Source of the DNA: VFMC01 sp050248155
GTDB lineage: Bacteria; Actinomycetota; Acidimicrobiia; Acidimicrobiales; Ilumatobacteraceae
NCBI GenBank assembly: GCA_050248155.1
Contig: JBFWSW010000005.1
Location: 62,001-126,000 of the forward strand
Length of the DNA stretch: 64,000 bases
Direction of reading: 5' to 3'
The notes beneath the pieces are model-generated. The model was not told the origin of the DNA, did no database searches, and was given only the letters and a program-made list of their open reading frames with translations. Below are positions 35,484 through 44,311 of the stretch, piece by piece (position 1 is the first letter of the stretch; each line of letters starts with the position of its first letter). The position numbers and the translations under genes are program-made.

Positions 35484-36308
35484 ATGCCCGATCACGAGCC
35501 CGATCACGTGCCGACGTTGCCCTCCTCGCTCGAGGCCGATGTCATCGGGCGGGTGGCCGTCTTGCGGCTGCGCCGCGAGCACAAGCGCAACGCGATCGAC
35601 GACGTCACCGTCGCCGGGATCGACCAGTTCTTCTCGCACATCCCCGCGGGCGTGGGCGCAGTCGTGCTCGATGCTGCCGGCGACCACTTCTCGGCCGGGC
35701 TCGACCTGTCGGCGCTCGGCGAGCTGTCCACCTTCGAGGGCGTGGCGCACTCGGCGAGCTGGCACCGCATCTTCCAGAAGATCGAGTTCGGGCCGGTGCC
35801 GGTGGTCGCCGCGCTGAAGGGCGCGGTCATCGGCGGCGGCCTCGAGCTCGCGGCAGCTGCTCATCTCCGCGTCGCCGACAGCACCGCCTTCTACGCGCTG
35901 CCCGAGGGCCAGCGCGGCATCTTCGTCGGGGGCGGCGCGTCGGTGCGCGTGCCGCGCCTGATCGGCACCCATCGAGTTGCCGACATGATGCTGACCGGCC
36001 GGGTGCTGACCGCCGACGAGGGTCACGCGTTCGGCATCTCCGACTACCTCACCGAGCCCGGCGGGAGCTTCGCGCGGGCGATGGAGCTGGCCGAGAAGAT
36101 CTGTTCCAACGCACCCGTCACCAACTACGCCGTCGTCCACGTGCTGCCTCGCATCGCGCAGTCGAACCCGACCGAAGGGTATGTCATGGAGTCACTGATC
36201 GCCGCCATCGCGCAGGGCACCGACGAGGCGAAGCATCGGATGCGGACGTTCCTCGAAGGCCGGGCGCCGCGGGTGACGGAACCGGGTTCGCAGGAGGCGT
36301 CGTCGTGA
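35484..36308 (+). CDS. Enoyl-CoA hydratase/isomerase (crotonase) family protein
   Basis: 274 aa. Crotonase fold: VAVLRLRREHKRNAIDD, GDHFSAGLDLSAL (oxyanion hole), VVAALKGAVIGGGLELAAAAHLRVAD and TAFYALPEGQRGIFVGGGASVRVPRLIG. One typical catalytic Glu is in ALPEGQRG; the second is less clear. ATG 35484 is used; ATG 35421, right at the predicted transcription start, would be leaderless. Overlaps the next gene by 4 nt. Probably acts on an acyl-CoA of the same operon. Confidence 0.9.
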   Translation: MPDHEPDHVPTLPSSLEADVIGRVAVLRLRREHKRNAIDDVTVAGIDQFFSHIPAGVGAVVLDAAGDHFSAGLDLSALGELSTFEGVAHSASWHRIFQKIEFGPVPVVAALKGAVIGGGLELAAAAHLRVADSTAFYALPEGQRGIFVGGGASVRVPRLIGTHRVADMMLTGRVLTADEGHAFGISDYLTEPGGSFARAMELAEKICSNAPVTNYAVVHVLPRIAQSNPTEGYVMESLIAAIAQGTDEAKHRMRTFLEGRAPRVTEPGSQEASS

Positions 36309-38320
36309 GCGACCGACCGGACGCGGACCCCGACCTCGAAGGCACCCTGCTCTGGGAACCGCCCGCCGACACCAGCCGCACCCGCCAGGGCCAGTACATG
36401 GCCTGGCTGGCCGAGCACAAGGGGCTCCACTTCGAGGACTACCACGCGCTGTGGACCTGGTCGGTCACCGAGATCGAGGCGTTCTGGGAGTCGCTGTGGC
36501 AGTTCTTCGGGATCCGCTCGTCGGCGCCGTACGAGACCGTGCTCGTCGAGCGCACGATGCCCTTCGCCCGGTGGTTCCCCGGGGCGCGCCTGAACTTCGC
36601 CGAGCACATCGTCGGGGGCATGTGGCCCGACGACGACGTCGCCGTGCTGGCCCGGTCGCAGACGCGGGACCCGATGACCTTGACGTTCGGACAGCTCACC
36701 GATCAGGTGGCCCGCGCTCGTGTCGGTCTGCAGCGCCTGGGCGTCGGACGCGGCGACCGAGTCGCCGCATACCTGCCGAACATCCCCGAGACGCTGATCG
36801 CCTGCCTGGCGACGGCGAGCTTGGGCGCGATCTGGTCGTCGTGCGCGTCCGAGTTCGGCGAACGCAGCGTGATCGACCGCTTCTCGCAGACCGAACCGAA
36901 GGTGCTGCTCGCGGTGAGCGGCTACACGTACGGCAATCGCCCGATCGATCGGCGCCGCGAAGTCGCCGCAGTCCGGGCCGCGCTCTCGTCGGTCGAACAC
37001 CTCGTGCACGTGCCCTACGGGCCGCACGTGCTCGGCGACACGTCGCCCGCCGACGACGGTCGTGACGCGATCGAGGCGATCGAGTGGAGCGAGCTGCTCG
37101 CCGAGCACCGTCCGCTCGAGTTCGAGCAGGTGCCCTTCGACCATCCGCTGTACGTGCTGTTCTCGTCGGGCACCACGGGGTTGCCCAAGGCGATCACGCA
37201 CTGCCACGGTGGCATCCTCATCGAGCACATGAAGAACCACGGCCTGTCGTGGGACCTGCAGCAGGGCGACCGGCTGATGTGGTTCTCGACCACGGCGTGG
37301 ATGATGTGGAACGCGCTCATCTCGTCGCTGACGCTCGGCGCATCGATCGTCATGCTCGACGGCAGCCCCGTGCATCCGGATCTGCACGAGCAGTGGCGGA
37401 TCGCGGCCGACACCAAGTCGACCATGCTCGGGCTGAACCCGGTCTACATCACCAGTTGCCGCAAGGCGGGCATCCGTCCGGCCGACGAGAACGACCTGTC
37501 GCACCTGCGCCAGTTGGGGTCGGCCGGCTCGCCGCTGCCGCCCGAGGCCGCGGCGTGGATCGTCGAGCAGCTCGGGCCCGACGTCATGCTGAACAACGGC
37601 AGTGGCGGAACCGACGTGTGCACCGGCATCGTGCAGGGCAACCCCATGCTGCCCGTGTGGGCGGGCGAGATCTCGGGCGGGTGCCTGGGCGTGAAGGCAG
37701 AGTGCTTCGACGAGAACGGCCACCCGGTGGTCGGCGAGCTCGGTGAGCTCGTCATCACCGAGCCGATGCCGTCGATGCCCGTCGGCTATTGGAACGACCC
37801 CGACGGCGACCGGTTCCTCGGCACGTACTTCGACGTGTTCCCGGGGGTGTGGCGACAGGCGGACTGGATCCGGTTCACCGAGCGCGGCAGTTGCGTGATC
37901 ACCGGTCGATCCGACGCGACGCTGAATCGTGGCGGTGTGCGGCTCGGCACCGGCGAGTTCTATCGAGTGGTCGAGGAGCTCGACGAGGTCGTCGACAGCC
38001 TGGTCGTCCATCTGGAGGATCCGTCAGGTGGTGTCGGCGAGCTCCTGCTGTTCGTGGTCCTCGCTCCGGGGGTCGAGCTCGACGAGGCGCTGCGAGCGAG
38101 GATCACCGAACGTCTCCGCAGCCAGTTGTCGCCGCGGCACGTCCCCGATGTCGTCGCGCAGATGCCCGCCGTGCCTCGCAACCTGACCGGCAAGAAGCTC
38201 GAACTGCCCGTGAAGAAGGTGCTTCGCGGTGCAGCGATCGAGTCGGTCGCCAGCCGCGGCGCACTCGCCGACCCCGACGCGCTCGACGCGTACGTCCAGT
38301 TCGCGGCGCACCGCTCGTGA
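36305..38320 (+). CDS. aacS: Acetoacetyl-CoA synthetase
   Basis: 671 aa, ANL-superfamily ligase making acetoacetyl-CoA from acetoacetate, ATP and CoA. Motifs: YVLFSSGTTGLPKAITHCHGG (P-loop), WFSTTAWMMWN, LNNGSGGTDVCTG, YWNDPDGDRF, RSDATLNRGGVRLGTGEFY and the C-terminal PRNLTGKKLELPVKK with the catalytic lysine. The long N-terminal WSV/IWEFF-like domain (WTWSVTEIEAFWESLWQFF) is AacS-specific. GTG overlaps the hydratase stop. Confidence 0.95.
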   Translation: MSDRPDADPDLEGTLLWEPPADTSRTRQGQYMAWLAEHKGLHFEDYHALWTWSVTEIEAFWESLWQFFGIRSSAPYETVLVERTMPFARWFPGARLNFAEHIVGGMWPDDDVAVLARSQTRDPMTLTFGQLTDQVARARVGLQRLGVGRGDRVAAYLPNIPETLIACLATASLGAIWSSCASEFGERSVIDRFSQTEPKVLLAVSGYTYGNRPIDRRREVAAVRAALSSVEHLVHVPYGPHVLGDTSPADDGRDAIEAIEWSELLAEHRPLEFEQVPFDHPLYVLFSSGTTGLPKAITHCHGGILIEHMKNHGLSWDLQQGDRLMWFSTTAWMMWNALISSLTLGASIVMLDGSPVHPDLHEQWRIAADTKSTMLGLNPVYITSCRKAGIRPADENDLSHLRQLGSAGSPLPPEAAAWIVEQLGPDVMLNNGSGGTDVCTGIVQGNPMLPVWAGEISGGCLGVKAECFDENGHPVVGELGELVITEPMPSMPVGYWNDPDGDRFLGTYFDVFPGVWRQADWIRFTERGSCVITGRSDATLNRGGVRLGTGEFYRVVEELDEVVDSLVVHLEDPSGGVGELLLFVVLAPGVELDEALRARITERLRSQLSPRHVPDVVAQMPAVPRNLTGKKLELPVKKVLRGAAIESVASRGALADPDALDAYVQFAAHRS

Positions 38321-39258
38321 GCGTCCAGCGCGTCGCGGTGATCGGCACGGGTGTCATCGGCGCGAGCTGGGCCGCCAAGTTCCTCGCCGCCGGCCTCGAC
38401 GTCGTCGCGTGGGACCCCGGTGCCGACGCCGAAGCCCGCCTGCGCTCCGCGATCGACACGTATTGGCCCGTGCTCGAGCGGATCGGCCTCGCCGACGGGG
38501 CATCGCCCGAGCGCGTCGCGCTCGTCGGCGATCCGGCGGCCGCCGTCGCCGACGCCGACTTCGTGCAGGAGAGCGGGCCCGAGGTCGAGGATCTGAAGGT
38601 CGAGCTGTTCGAGCGCCTCGACGCGTCGGCGCGTGACGACGTCGTCATCGCGTCGAGCTCGTCGGGGTTGCTGCCGTCGGTGATCCAGTCGGAGTGCCGC
38701 CGCCGGCCCGAGCGGGTGCTGGTCGGCCACCCGTTCCATCCCGCGCACCTGGTGCCGCTGGTCGAGGTGGTCGGGGGACAGCAGACGTCGGAGGACGCGA
38801 TCGAGTCGGCCCTCGCGTTCTACGCGGCGATCGGCAAGCGGCCCATCCGCGTCAACGCCGAGTTGCCCGGTCACGTGACGAACCGGATGCAGGCTGCGCT
38901 GTGGCGAGAGGCCTACTGGCTCGTCGCGAGCGGCGCCGCCACGGTCGCCGACATCGACACGGCGCTGAGCAACGGCCCCGGCCTTCGCTGGGCGCTGCTC
39001 GGCCCGTTCGCCACCCAGCACCTCTCGGGTGGGGCGGGCGGCATCGCCCATGTGCTCGAGCACCTCGGCCCGCCGATGGTTGAGTGGTGGCACACGTTCG
39101 AGACCCCGGAGTGGACCGACGAGCTGAAGGCAGCAGTCGCCGCCGGCGTCGACGCCGAGCTGGCGCACGTCGACCAAGCGGCGATGGCGCGCGAGCGCGA
39201 CATCCTGCTCGAACAGCTCATCGTCGCCAAGGCGCGCGCCAGCCACCTGCCCGGCTGA
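38317..39258 (+). CDS. 3-hydroxyacyl-CoA dehydrogenase family protein, L-carnitine-dehydrogenase-like
   Basis: 313 aa. Rossmann NAD site: RVAVIGTGVIGASWAAKFLAAGLDVVAWD. Catalytic region SSSSGLLPS, GHPFHPAHLVPLVEVVGG. The C-terminal ALWREAYWLVASGAATVADIDTALSNGPGLRWALLGPF and GGAGGIAHVLEHLGPPMVEWW pattern is closest to L-carnitine dehydrogenase among members I know; beta-hydroxybutyryl-CoA dehydrogenases differ there. GTG overlaps the aacS stop. Substrate may be carnitine or another 3-hydroxy acid; acetoacetyl-CoA synthetase next door would use a 3-oxo product. Confidence 0.8.
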   Translation: MSVQRVAVIGTGVIGASWAAKFLAAGLDVVAWDPGADAEARLRSAIDTYWPVLERIGLADGASPERVALVGDPAAAVADADFVQESGPEVEDLKVELFERLDASARDDVVIASSSSGLLPSVIQSECRRRPERVLVGHPFHPAHLVPLVEVVGGQQTSEDAIESALAFYAAIGKRPIRVNAELPGHVTNRMQAALWREAYWLVASGAATVADIDTALSNGPGLRWALLGPFATQHLSGGAGGIAHVLEHLGPPMVEWWHTFETPEWTDELKAAVAAGVDAELAHVDQAAMARERDILLEQLIVAKARASHLPG

Positions 39259-39410
39259 GCTCTCCTCCGCCGCTCACGATCTCCTACCCGCTCGTGTCAT
39301 TCGCTGACGACACATCGCGTCGTTGGCCCATGACACGGAGGCCACCGGAGGCTCGATAGTGTGCGCCGCTGCGTGGTCAGGGGGTGATCGCGACTCGGGG
39401 AGGATGCGTC

Positions 39411-40238
39411 ATGGCGACTGGTCAGATCGACGTGGACGGCCACGGTGTCGTCGTCACGGGCGGCGCGAGCGGGCTGGGACTCGCGTTCGTCGAGGCACTC
39501 GCCGAGCACGGCGCTCGGGTGACGATGCTCGACGTCGACCCTCAGCGCACGAGCGACGAGACGGCTCGCCTGCAAGCCGCCGGCTTCGACGTTCGCGGCG
39601 AGGTCGTCGACGTCACCGATCACGCGGCGCTCGACGCAGCAGTCGACGCGGCCGCCGCCGAGTACGGCCGTTTGGACGTCGTCTTCGCCAACGCCGGCAT
39701 CGACCCCGGCCCCGGCTTCGTGGGCGCCTGGGCCGGGACGTCCCGCCCACGCGTCGAGGAGGGCGCGCTCGAGCACTACACCGACGAGCGCTGGAACCGC
39801 GTCATCGACATCAACCTCAACGGCATCTTCGCGACGATGCGGGCTGCGGCTCGGCACATGCGCCCCCGCCGCTCCGGCAAGATCATCGTCACGACGTCAC
39901 TCGCGGCGACCAAGTCCGAAGCTGTGATCGGTGCGGCGTACATGGCGGCCAAGGCCGGCGCCGCGCACCTCATGCGCAACGTCGCCCTCGAGCTCGCGGC
40001 CTACGGCATCAACGTCAACGCGATCGCCCCCGGCTTCTTCGTCACCAACATCGGCGGCGGCCACGCGCACAACCCCGACCTGCAGGCCGCGATCGCGAAG
40101 GACATCCCCATGCACCGCGTCGGCCAGCCCGACGACATCAAGGGCCTCGCCCTGTTCCTGTCGTCGTCGGCCAGCGACTACATCACCGGGCAGGAGATCA
40201 TCATCGACGGCGGCTGGGGCCTCGGCGTCGCCGACTGA
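39411..40238 (+). CDS. Short-chain dehydrogenase/reductase
   Basis: 275 aa classical SDR. TGGASGLGLAFVEAL (NAD site), VFANAGIDPG, catalytic Ser/Tyr/Lys in VTTSLAATKSEAVIGAAYMAAKAG, APGFFVTN and the C-terminal SSSASDYITGQEIIIDGGW. A roughly 20-residue insertion (GAWAGTSRPRVEEGALEHY) follows the NAG motif. ATG 39411 with GGGGAGG. It is 152 bp from the previous gene, so a separate promoter is likely; substrate unknown. Confidence 0.92.
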   Translation: MATGQIDVDGHGVVVTGGASGLGLAFVEALAEHGARVTMLDVDPQRTSDETARLQAAGFDVRGEVVDVTDHAALDAAVDAAAAEYGRLDVVFANAGIDPGPGFVGAWAGTSRPRVEEGALEHYTDERWNRVIDINLNGIFATMRAAARHMRPRRSGKIIVTTSLAATKSEAVIGAAYMAAKAGAAHLMRNVALELAAYGINVNAIAPGFFVTNIGGGHAHNPDLQAAIAKDIPMHRVGQPDDIKGLALFLSSSASDYITGQEIIIDGGWGLGVAD

Positions 40239-40256
40239 CGGCGGTCACCTCACGAC

Positions 40257-41705
40257 TCAGCCGAGCGATCCGATCACCAGCGGTCGCGCGATCGTGCCCA
40301 CCACTCCCCCGATGTCGTTGGTCCACGCGAGCCGAATGGTGCGATCGTTCGACGAGGCCCGCACCACCCACCAGAGGTAGCCGTCGTGCACCGTGCTCGA
40401 CACGGGCAGAGCGGTGCCGGCCGCCGTGACGAACTGGTCGTCGCTGACGTCGGGTACGAGCCCATCCTCGCCGATCTCGCTGTACCCGTACATGACCCAT
40501 TGGTCGCCGACGGTCGCATCCATCGCTCCGGCGAGCGGTTGGCTGTCGACCGACGCCTGCTCGTCGACGGCGCACTGCTCGTCCGACCCGGTCCCGACGC
40601 ACGAGACGACGTGGTCGCGCGTGCCGCGCAGCGTGATCCGGAGACCGTCGATGTCGACGGCGGTCATCGCCGGCTCGGTGGCCAGGCGTCGGGACAGCTC
40701 GCCGGCGATCACCTGCAGCTCGCGTGACGACACGAGCAACAGCTCCGACACGATCGAGTCGTCGACAGCAGACGAGTAGCCCCAGACCGACAGCTGCACC
40801 CCGCTCGGATCGATCCACGTCATCGACCGACGTGTGTCGTCAACCTGCTGCTCGAGCACCTCCCGACCGCCCACCGAACGCAGCTCGCCAAGGCTCCAGC
40901 TGGCTGCGAGCTCCAACGTCCCCCGCGTCGGGGTCATCTCGTTCGCGCTCACCCAGATCTCGCCGAACCCTGCCCCGTAACCGACCTGGGCGTACCAGCC
41001 GTTCGGCTCTGCTGCAGAACCTGCGTCGGCGTGCTCGACGAGATCGAACGCACCGGAGGGCGCGAGCACGCCGTCCACCTCGACCATGGACTCGACCAGT
41101 GCCGACGCCGACGCCCGGTCGGCGCCGCGCACGATGACGTGATCGCCCCGCACGCCGTCGCCGGACAGGTAGAGCACCCATTGTCCCTCCCCGATCTCCT
41201 CGATCTGCCCCGACCGAGACACTGGCTCGAGCTCGGCCGCCGTCGTGGGCGGCGGTTCGTCCGAGAGGGTGTCGTCTGTCGCCCCTGATGTCGCTCGGGA
41301 GAACGTGCGTACCACGATCCGAGTGGTTCCGTCCGACCAGACGTCAACTGCCGGCAGAGGTGCACCGCGCGGGTTGCCTCCACCCGTCGCGTACACCGAG
41401 ACCGGGTCGCCGTACGATGCGGGCAGCACCGCCGCGGCACCGATCGTCGGAGTGACGACAGCTGTGTCGGCGGGCGGTTGGTCGACCGGTCCGTCGGAGC
41501 CGCGGCGAGCGAGCACGGTCACCGAGCCCGCGACCAGCGCGAGCACGGCGACCCCTAGAGCCGTGCGGTGGCGAGCCCGCCGACGTCGCGCGCCGTCGCG
41601 CACCTCGTCGAGCCCGAGTGACAGGCGGGCACCCCTCCGCCGTCCGAGCATGGCCCCGACACGGGCACCCAGTCGCTCGTCCTCGGATGTGATCGTGTTG
41701 GTCAT
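40257..41705 (-). CDS. Single-pass membrane protein, cotranscribed with ECF sigma factor
   Basis: 482 aa. Short cytoplasmic N-terminus (GARVGAMLGRRRGARLSLGLDEVRDGARRRR), one transmembrane segment (LGVAVLALVAGSVTVLA), and a large extracytoplasmic beta-rich region without recognised domain. ATG 41705 overlaps the ECF stop by 4 nt. This layout is that of an anti-sigma-factor-like partner, but no ASD zinc motif (HxxxCxxC) is visible, so the sequestering role is inference. Confidence 0.7.
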   Translation of the reverse strand: MTNTITSEDERLGARVGAMLGRRRGARLSLGLDEVRDGARRRRARHRTALGVAVLALVAGSVTVLARRGSDGPVDQPPADTAVVTPTIGAAAVLPASYGDPVSVYATGGGNPRGAPLPAVDVWSDGTTRIVVRTFSRATSGATDDTLSDEPPPTTAAELEPVSRSGQIEEIGEGQWVLYLSGDGVRGDHVIVRGADRASASALVESMVEVDGVLAPSGAFDLVEHADAGSAAEPNGWYAQVGYGAGFGEIWVSANEMTPTRGTLELAASWSLGELRSVGGREVLEQQVDDTRRSMTWIDPSGVQLSVWGYSSAVDDSIVSELLLVSSRELQVIAGELSRRLATEPAMTAVDIDGLRITLRGTRDHVVSCVGTGSDEQCAVDEQASVDSQPLAGAMDATVGDQWVMYGYSEIGEDGLVPDVSDDQFVTAAGTALPVSSTVHDGYLWWVVRASSNDRTIRLAWTNDIGGVVGTIARPLVIGSLG

Positions 41706-42226
41706 GGCTGGTGCCACCTCCTGAGATCGGCCAACCCACGGCTGATGAGCGACTTCACGGTGCCGACGCGGACACCCATCGTCTCGGCGATGTCGGCCTC
41801 GGTGAGGTCGGCGTAGTAGCGCAACGTGATCGCGATTCGTCGCTGCGGCGTGAGCCGAGCGACAGCGGCCATCAGCGCACCGTCGGGTTCACCGAGCTCG
41901 GTGGACCCCGGCGCCACGACCGGATGTCGCCGGATCACCCGGCGCCGCCGCAGCTCGCTGCGACAGCCGTTCACCACCGCTGTGCGGAGGAACGCGCCCG
42001 GCTGCCGCAGGCGGTTCCACGCGAGCAGGGTCCTCTCGAACGCGTCCTGCACGATCTCCTCGGCGCGCTCGGGCAGGTCGACGAGGCCGACGGCCAGGCG
42101 GAGCATCGGGCCGGACTCCGACGCGAACAGCTCGTCGAACGACAGCGCAGCCGCGTCGACATCGAGCTGCGCCCCATCAGCGCCGAGCGAGACGGCCATC
42201 GGATCCATCACATGCTCCGACGCCAT
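41702..42226 (-). CDS. ECF RNA polymerase sigma factor, SigE family
   Basis: 174 aa. Region 2: LFASESGPMLRLAVGLVDLPERAEEIVQDAFERTLLAWNRLRQPGAFLRTAVVNGCRSELRRRR. Region 4: LTPQRRIAITLRYYADLTEADIAETMGVRVGTVKSLISRGLADLRR. Belongs to the SigE/SigE50-like actinobacterial ECF group. It overlaps the following membrane protein gene. Confidence 0.93.
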   Translation of the reverse strand: MASEHVMDPMAVSLGADGAQLDVDAAALSFDELFASESGPMLRLAVGLVDLPERAEEIVQDAFERTLLAWNRLRQPGAFLRTAVVNGCRSELRRRRVIRRHPVVAPGSTELGEPDGALMAAVARLTPQRRIAITLRYYADLTEADIAETMGVRVGTVKSLISRGLADLRRWHQP

Positions 42227-42262
42227 GGGTGCCCAGAAGGTTGCACCCCCGTCGGCGAGAGC

Positions 42263-42814
42263 TCAGCCCTCGGGTAGCGGCGTCGCGTCGGCCGGCAGCG
42301 GCACCTCGGCGGTGTTCAGCACCAGCGACACGAGGCAGTAGTAGCCGACCGTCGCGACGATCTCGATGACAGCTCGCTCACCGAGCAACGTCGTGGCCCG
42401 CGCGTGCAGCTCCTCGGGCACCCGGCCGGTCGTGATCAACGACCGCGCCACCTCGCGCGCCGTCTGCAGGACCGCGTCGCCGAACGGTGTCGCGTCCTCG
42501 TCACGCACCGCATCGATCACCGCCTGGTCGAGCCCTTCGCCGAGGCCGAGCCGACTGTGCGCCCACCACTCGTACTGCGCCCGCCAGTGTCGCGCCGTCA
42601 CCAGGATCACCAGCTCGCGCACTGCTCCGGGCAACGTGCTCTCGAAACGGATGACCCGGCCGAGGTCCTGCACCCGATCACACACCTCGGGGCTGCGCAA
42701 CAGCGCGGGGAAGGGGCCCCCGATCGAGCCGCGAGGGCCCGACACGATCGCGTCGAACACGCGCCGCTGATCGGCGTCCATCTCGTCGGGGCGGAGGTCG
42801 GGGTAGCGGGCCAT
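42263..42814 (-). CDS. Carboxymuconolactone decarboxylase (AhpD-like) family protein
   Basis: 183 aa. GPRGSIGGPFPALLRSPEVCDRVQDLGRVIRFESTLPGAVRELVILVTARHWRAQYEWWAHSRLGLGEGL: the CMD/AhpD fold with REL..L.TARHW.A.YEW..H signature. No CxxC peroxidase motif, so it fits the decarboxylase-like rather than the AhpD branch. ATG 42814 is preferred over the upstream start. Lies 37 bp from the ECF gene on the same strand; role unknown. Confidence 0.85.
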   Translation of the reverse strand: MARYPDLRPDEMDADQRRVFDAIVSGPRGSIGGPFPALLRSPEVCDRVQDLGRVIRFESTLPGAVRELVILVTARHWRAQYEWWAHSRLGLGEGLDQAVIDAVRDEDATPFGDAVLQTAREVARSLITTGRVPEELHARATTLLGERAVIEIVATVGYYCLVSLVLNTAEVPLPADATPLPEG

Positions 42815-42887
42815 GGGGTCACCGTAGGCCAACCCCACGCATGGGCGCTCTCCGCACACTCGTGCGGACTTCGTCTAGCCTGCCGCC

Positions 42888-43766
42888 GTGAACCTCAGCG
42901 AGATCACTGCGATCGACGTGCACACGCACGTGCACGGGTCGGTCTGCGGCGACACCGACTCCGAGCGCATGCGGGCGATGAACGCGTACTTCGGCCAGCA
43001 GGGCGACACTGCGACCAACGTGCACCAGATGGCCGAGTACTACGGCGAGCGCAAGATGCTCGCGGTCGTCTTCACCGTCGACACCTACACGGTCTCGGGC
43101 GACGATCCACTGCCCGGCAACGAGGAGATCGCCGAGCTCGCCGCCGAGCACCGTGAAGTGATCATCCCGTTCGCGAGCGTCGATCCAGGCCGTCGCAAGG
43201 CCGGCGTGAAGATGCTCCACCGACTCGTCACCGAGCTCGGCATGCGCGGCCTGAAGCTGCACCCGAGCGCGCAGGAGTTCGAGCCGAACGACCGCCGCGT
43301 CTACCCGCTCTACGAGGCGGCGCAGGAGCTGCAGATCCCGATCCTCGTCCACACCGGCCACACCGGCGTCGGCGCAGGCGAGCCCGGCGGCGGCGGCATC
43401 CGGCTCAAGTACTCGAACCCGATGTTGCTCGACGACGTCGCAGTCGACTTCCCCGACCTCACGATCATCATGGCCCATCCCTCGTTCCCGTGGCAGGACG
43501 AGGCGCTCTCGGTCGCGCGCCACAAGCCGAACGTGTACATCGACCTCTCGGGTTGGTCGCCGAAGTACTTCCCCGACTCGCTGGTGCAGCACGCGAACTC
43601 GATCCTGCAGGACAAGGTGCTGTTCGGCTCGGACTACCCGCTCATCACCCCCGACCGCTGGCTCGCCGACTTCGACAAGCTCGACATGAAGCCGGGGGTG
43701 CGACCGAAGATCCTGAAGGACAACGCTGTGCGCGTGCTCGGCCTCGATCGCGCGGCAGCGGCATGA
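42888..43766 (+). CDS. Amidohydrolase family protein
   Basis: 292 aa TIM-barrel metallohydrolase (amidohydrolase_2). Metal ligands: HxH in DVHTHVHG, His in VHTGHTG, His in MAHPSFPW and Asp in FGSDYPL. The family includes decarboxylases (e.g. 2-amino-3-carboxymuconate semialdehyde or gamma-resorcylate decarboxylases), so a decarboxylase or hydrolase are both possible. GTG 42888. Overlaps the VOC gene by 4 nt. Confidence 0.88.
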   Translation: MNLSEITAIDVHTHVHGSVCGDTDSERMRAMNAYFGQQGDTATNVHQMAEYYGERKMLAVVFTVDTYTVSGDDPLPGNEEIAELAAEHREVIIPFASVDPGRRKAGVKMLHRLVTELGMRGLKLHPSAQEFEPNDRRVYPLYEAAQELQIPILVHTGHTGVGAGEPGGGGIRLKYSNPMLLDDVAVDFPDLTIIMAHPSFPWQDEALSVARHKPNVYIDLSGWSPKYFPDSLVQHANSILQDKVLFGSDYPLITPDRWLADFDKLDMKPGVRPKILKDNAVRVLGLDRAAAA

Positions 43767-44302
43767 CCGCGTTCAACTTCGGCCAGCCGGACGACGGCGT
43801 CATCCAGATGGCCTACATCGTCCCCGACATCGACGCGGCGATGCGGTCGTGGTCGGAGAACCTGAGGGTCGGCCCGTGGTTCCTGCTCGACAGCTTCACC
43901 GGCGTCGACCCCGTGTACCGGGGCGCACCGTCGCAGGCCGACGTCAAGCTCGCGATGGGCTTCGCCGGCCACATGCAGATCGAGCTCATCCAACCGAAGG
44001 ACGAACACCCGTCGGTGTACCGGGAGGTGCGCGACAACCGCGGCTGGGGCTTCCACCACTACGGCATGGCCACCCGCACGTTCGACGCCGACCTCGATCG
44101 CTACGTCGGCAAGGGCTACGAGCTCGCGTTCCGGTGCGGCGTGCCGACCGGCGGCTCGGTCGGCTACCTCGACACGAAGGGCGAGCTGCCCGGCATGCTC
44201 GAGCTGATCGAGGTGGGTGCGACGATGGAGTCGCTGTTCACCTCGTTCTACCTCGCGTCCGTCGGCTGGGACGGCAGCGACCCCGTCCGTCCCTTCGGCT
44301 GA
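43763..44302 (+). CDS. VOC-superfamily protein, epimerase/dioxygenase-like
   Basis: 179 aa. IQMAYIVPDIDAAMRSWSENLRVGPWFLLD, MQIELIQPKDEHPSVYREV and FHHYGMATRTFDAD, with His and Glu at VOC ligand positions. Resembles methylmalonyl-CoA-epimerase-like VOC proteins. ATG overlaps the amidohydrolase stop; the pair probably act on the same compound. Converges with the LLM gene. Confidence 0.85.
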   Translation: MTAFNFGQPDDGVIQMAYIVPDIDAAMRSWSENLRVGPWFLLDSFTGVDPVYRGAPSQADVKLAMGFAGHMQIELIQPKDEHPSVYREVRDNRGWGFHHYGMATRTFDADLDRYVGKGYELAFRCGVPTGGSVGYLDTKGELPGMLELIEVGATMESLFTSFYLASVGWDGSDPVRPFG

Positions 44303-44311
44303 CGGCAGGCG

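Noticed and set aside
36125..38011. Long minus-strand frame opposite aacS
   Set aside because: Shadow of acetoacetyl-CoA synthetase; no domain visible.
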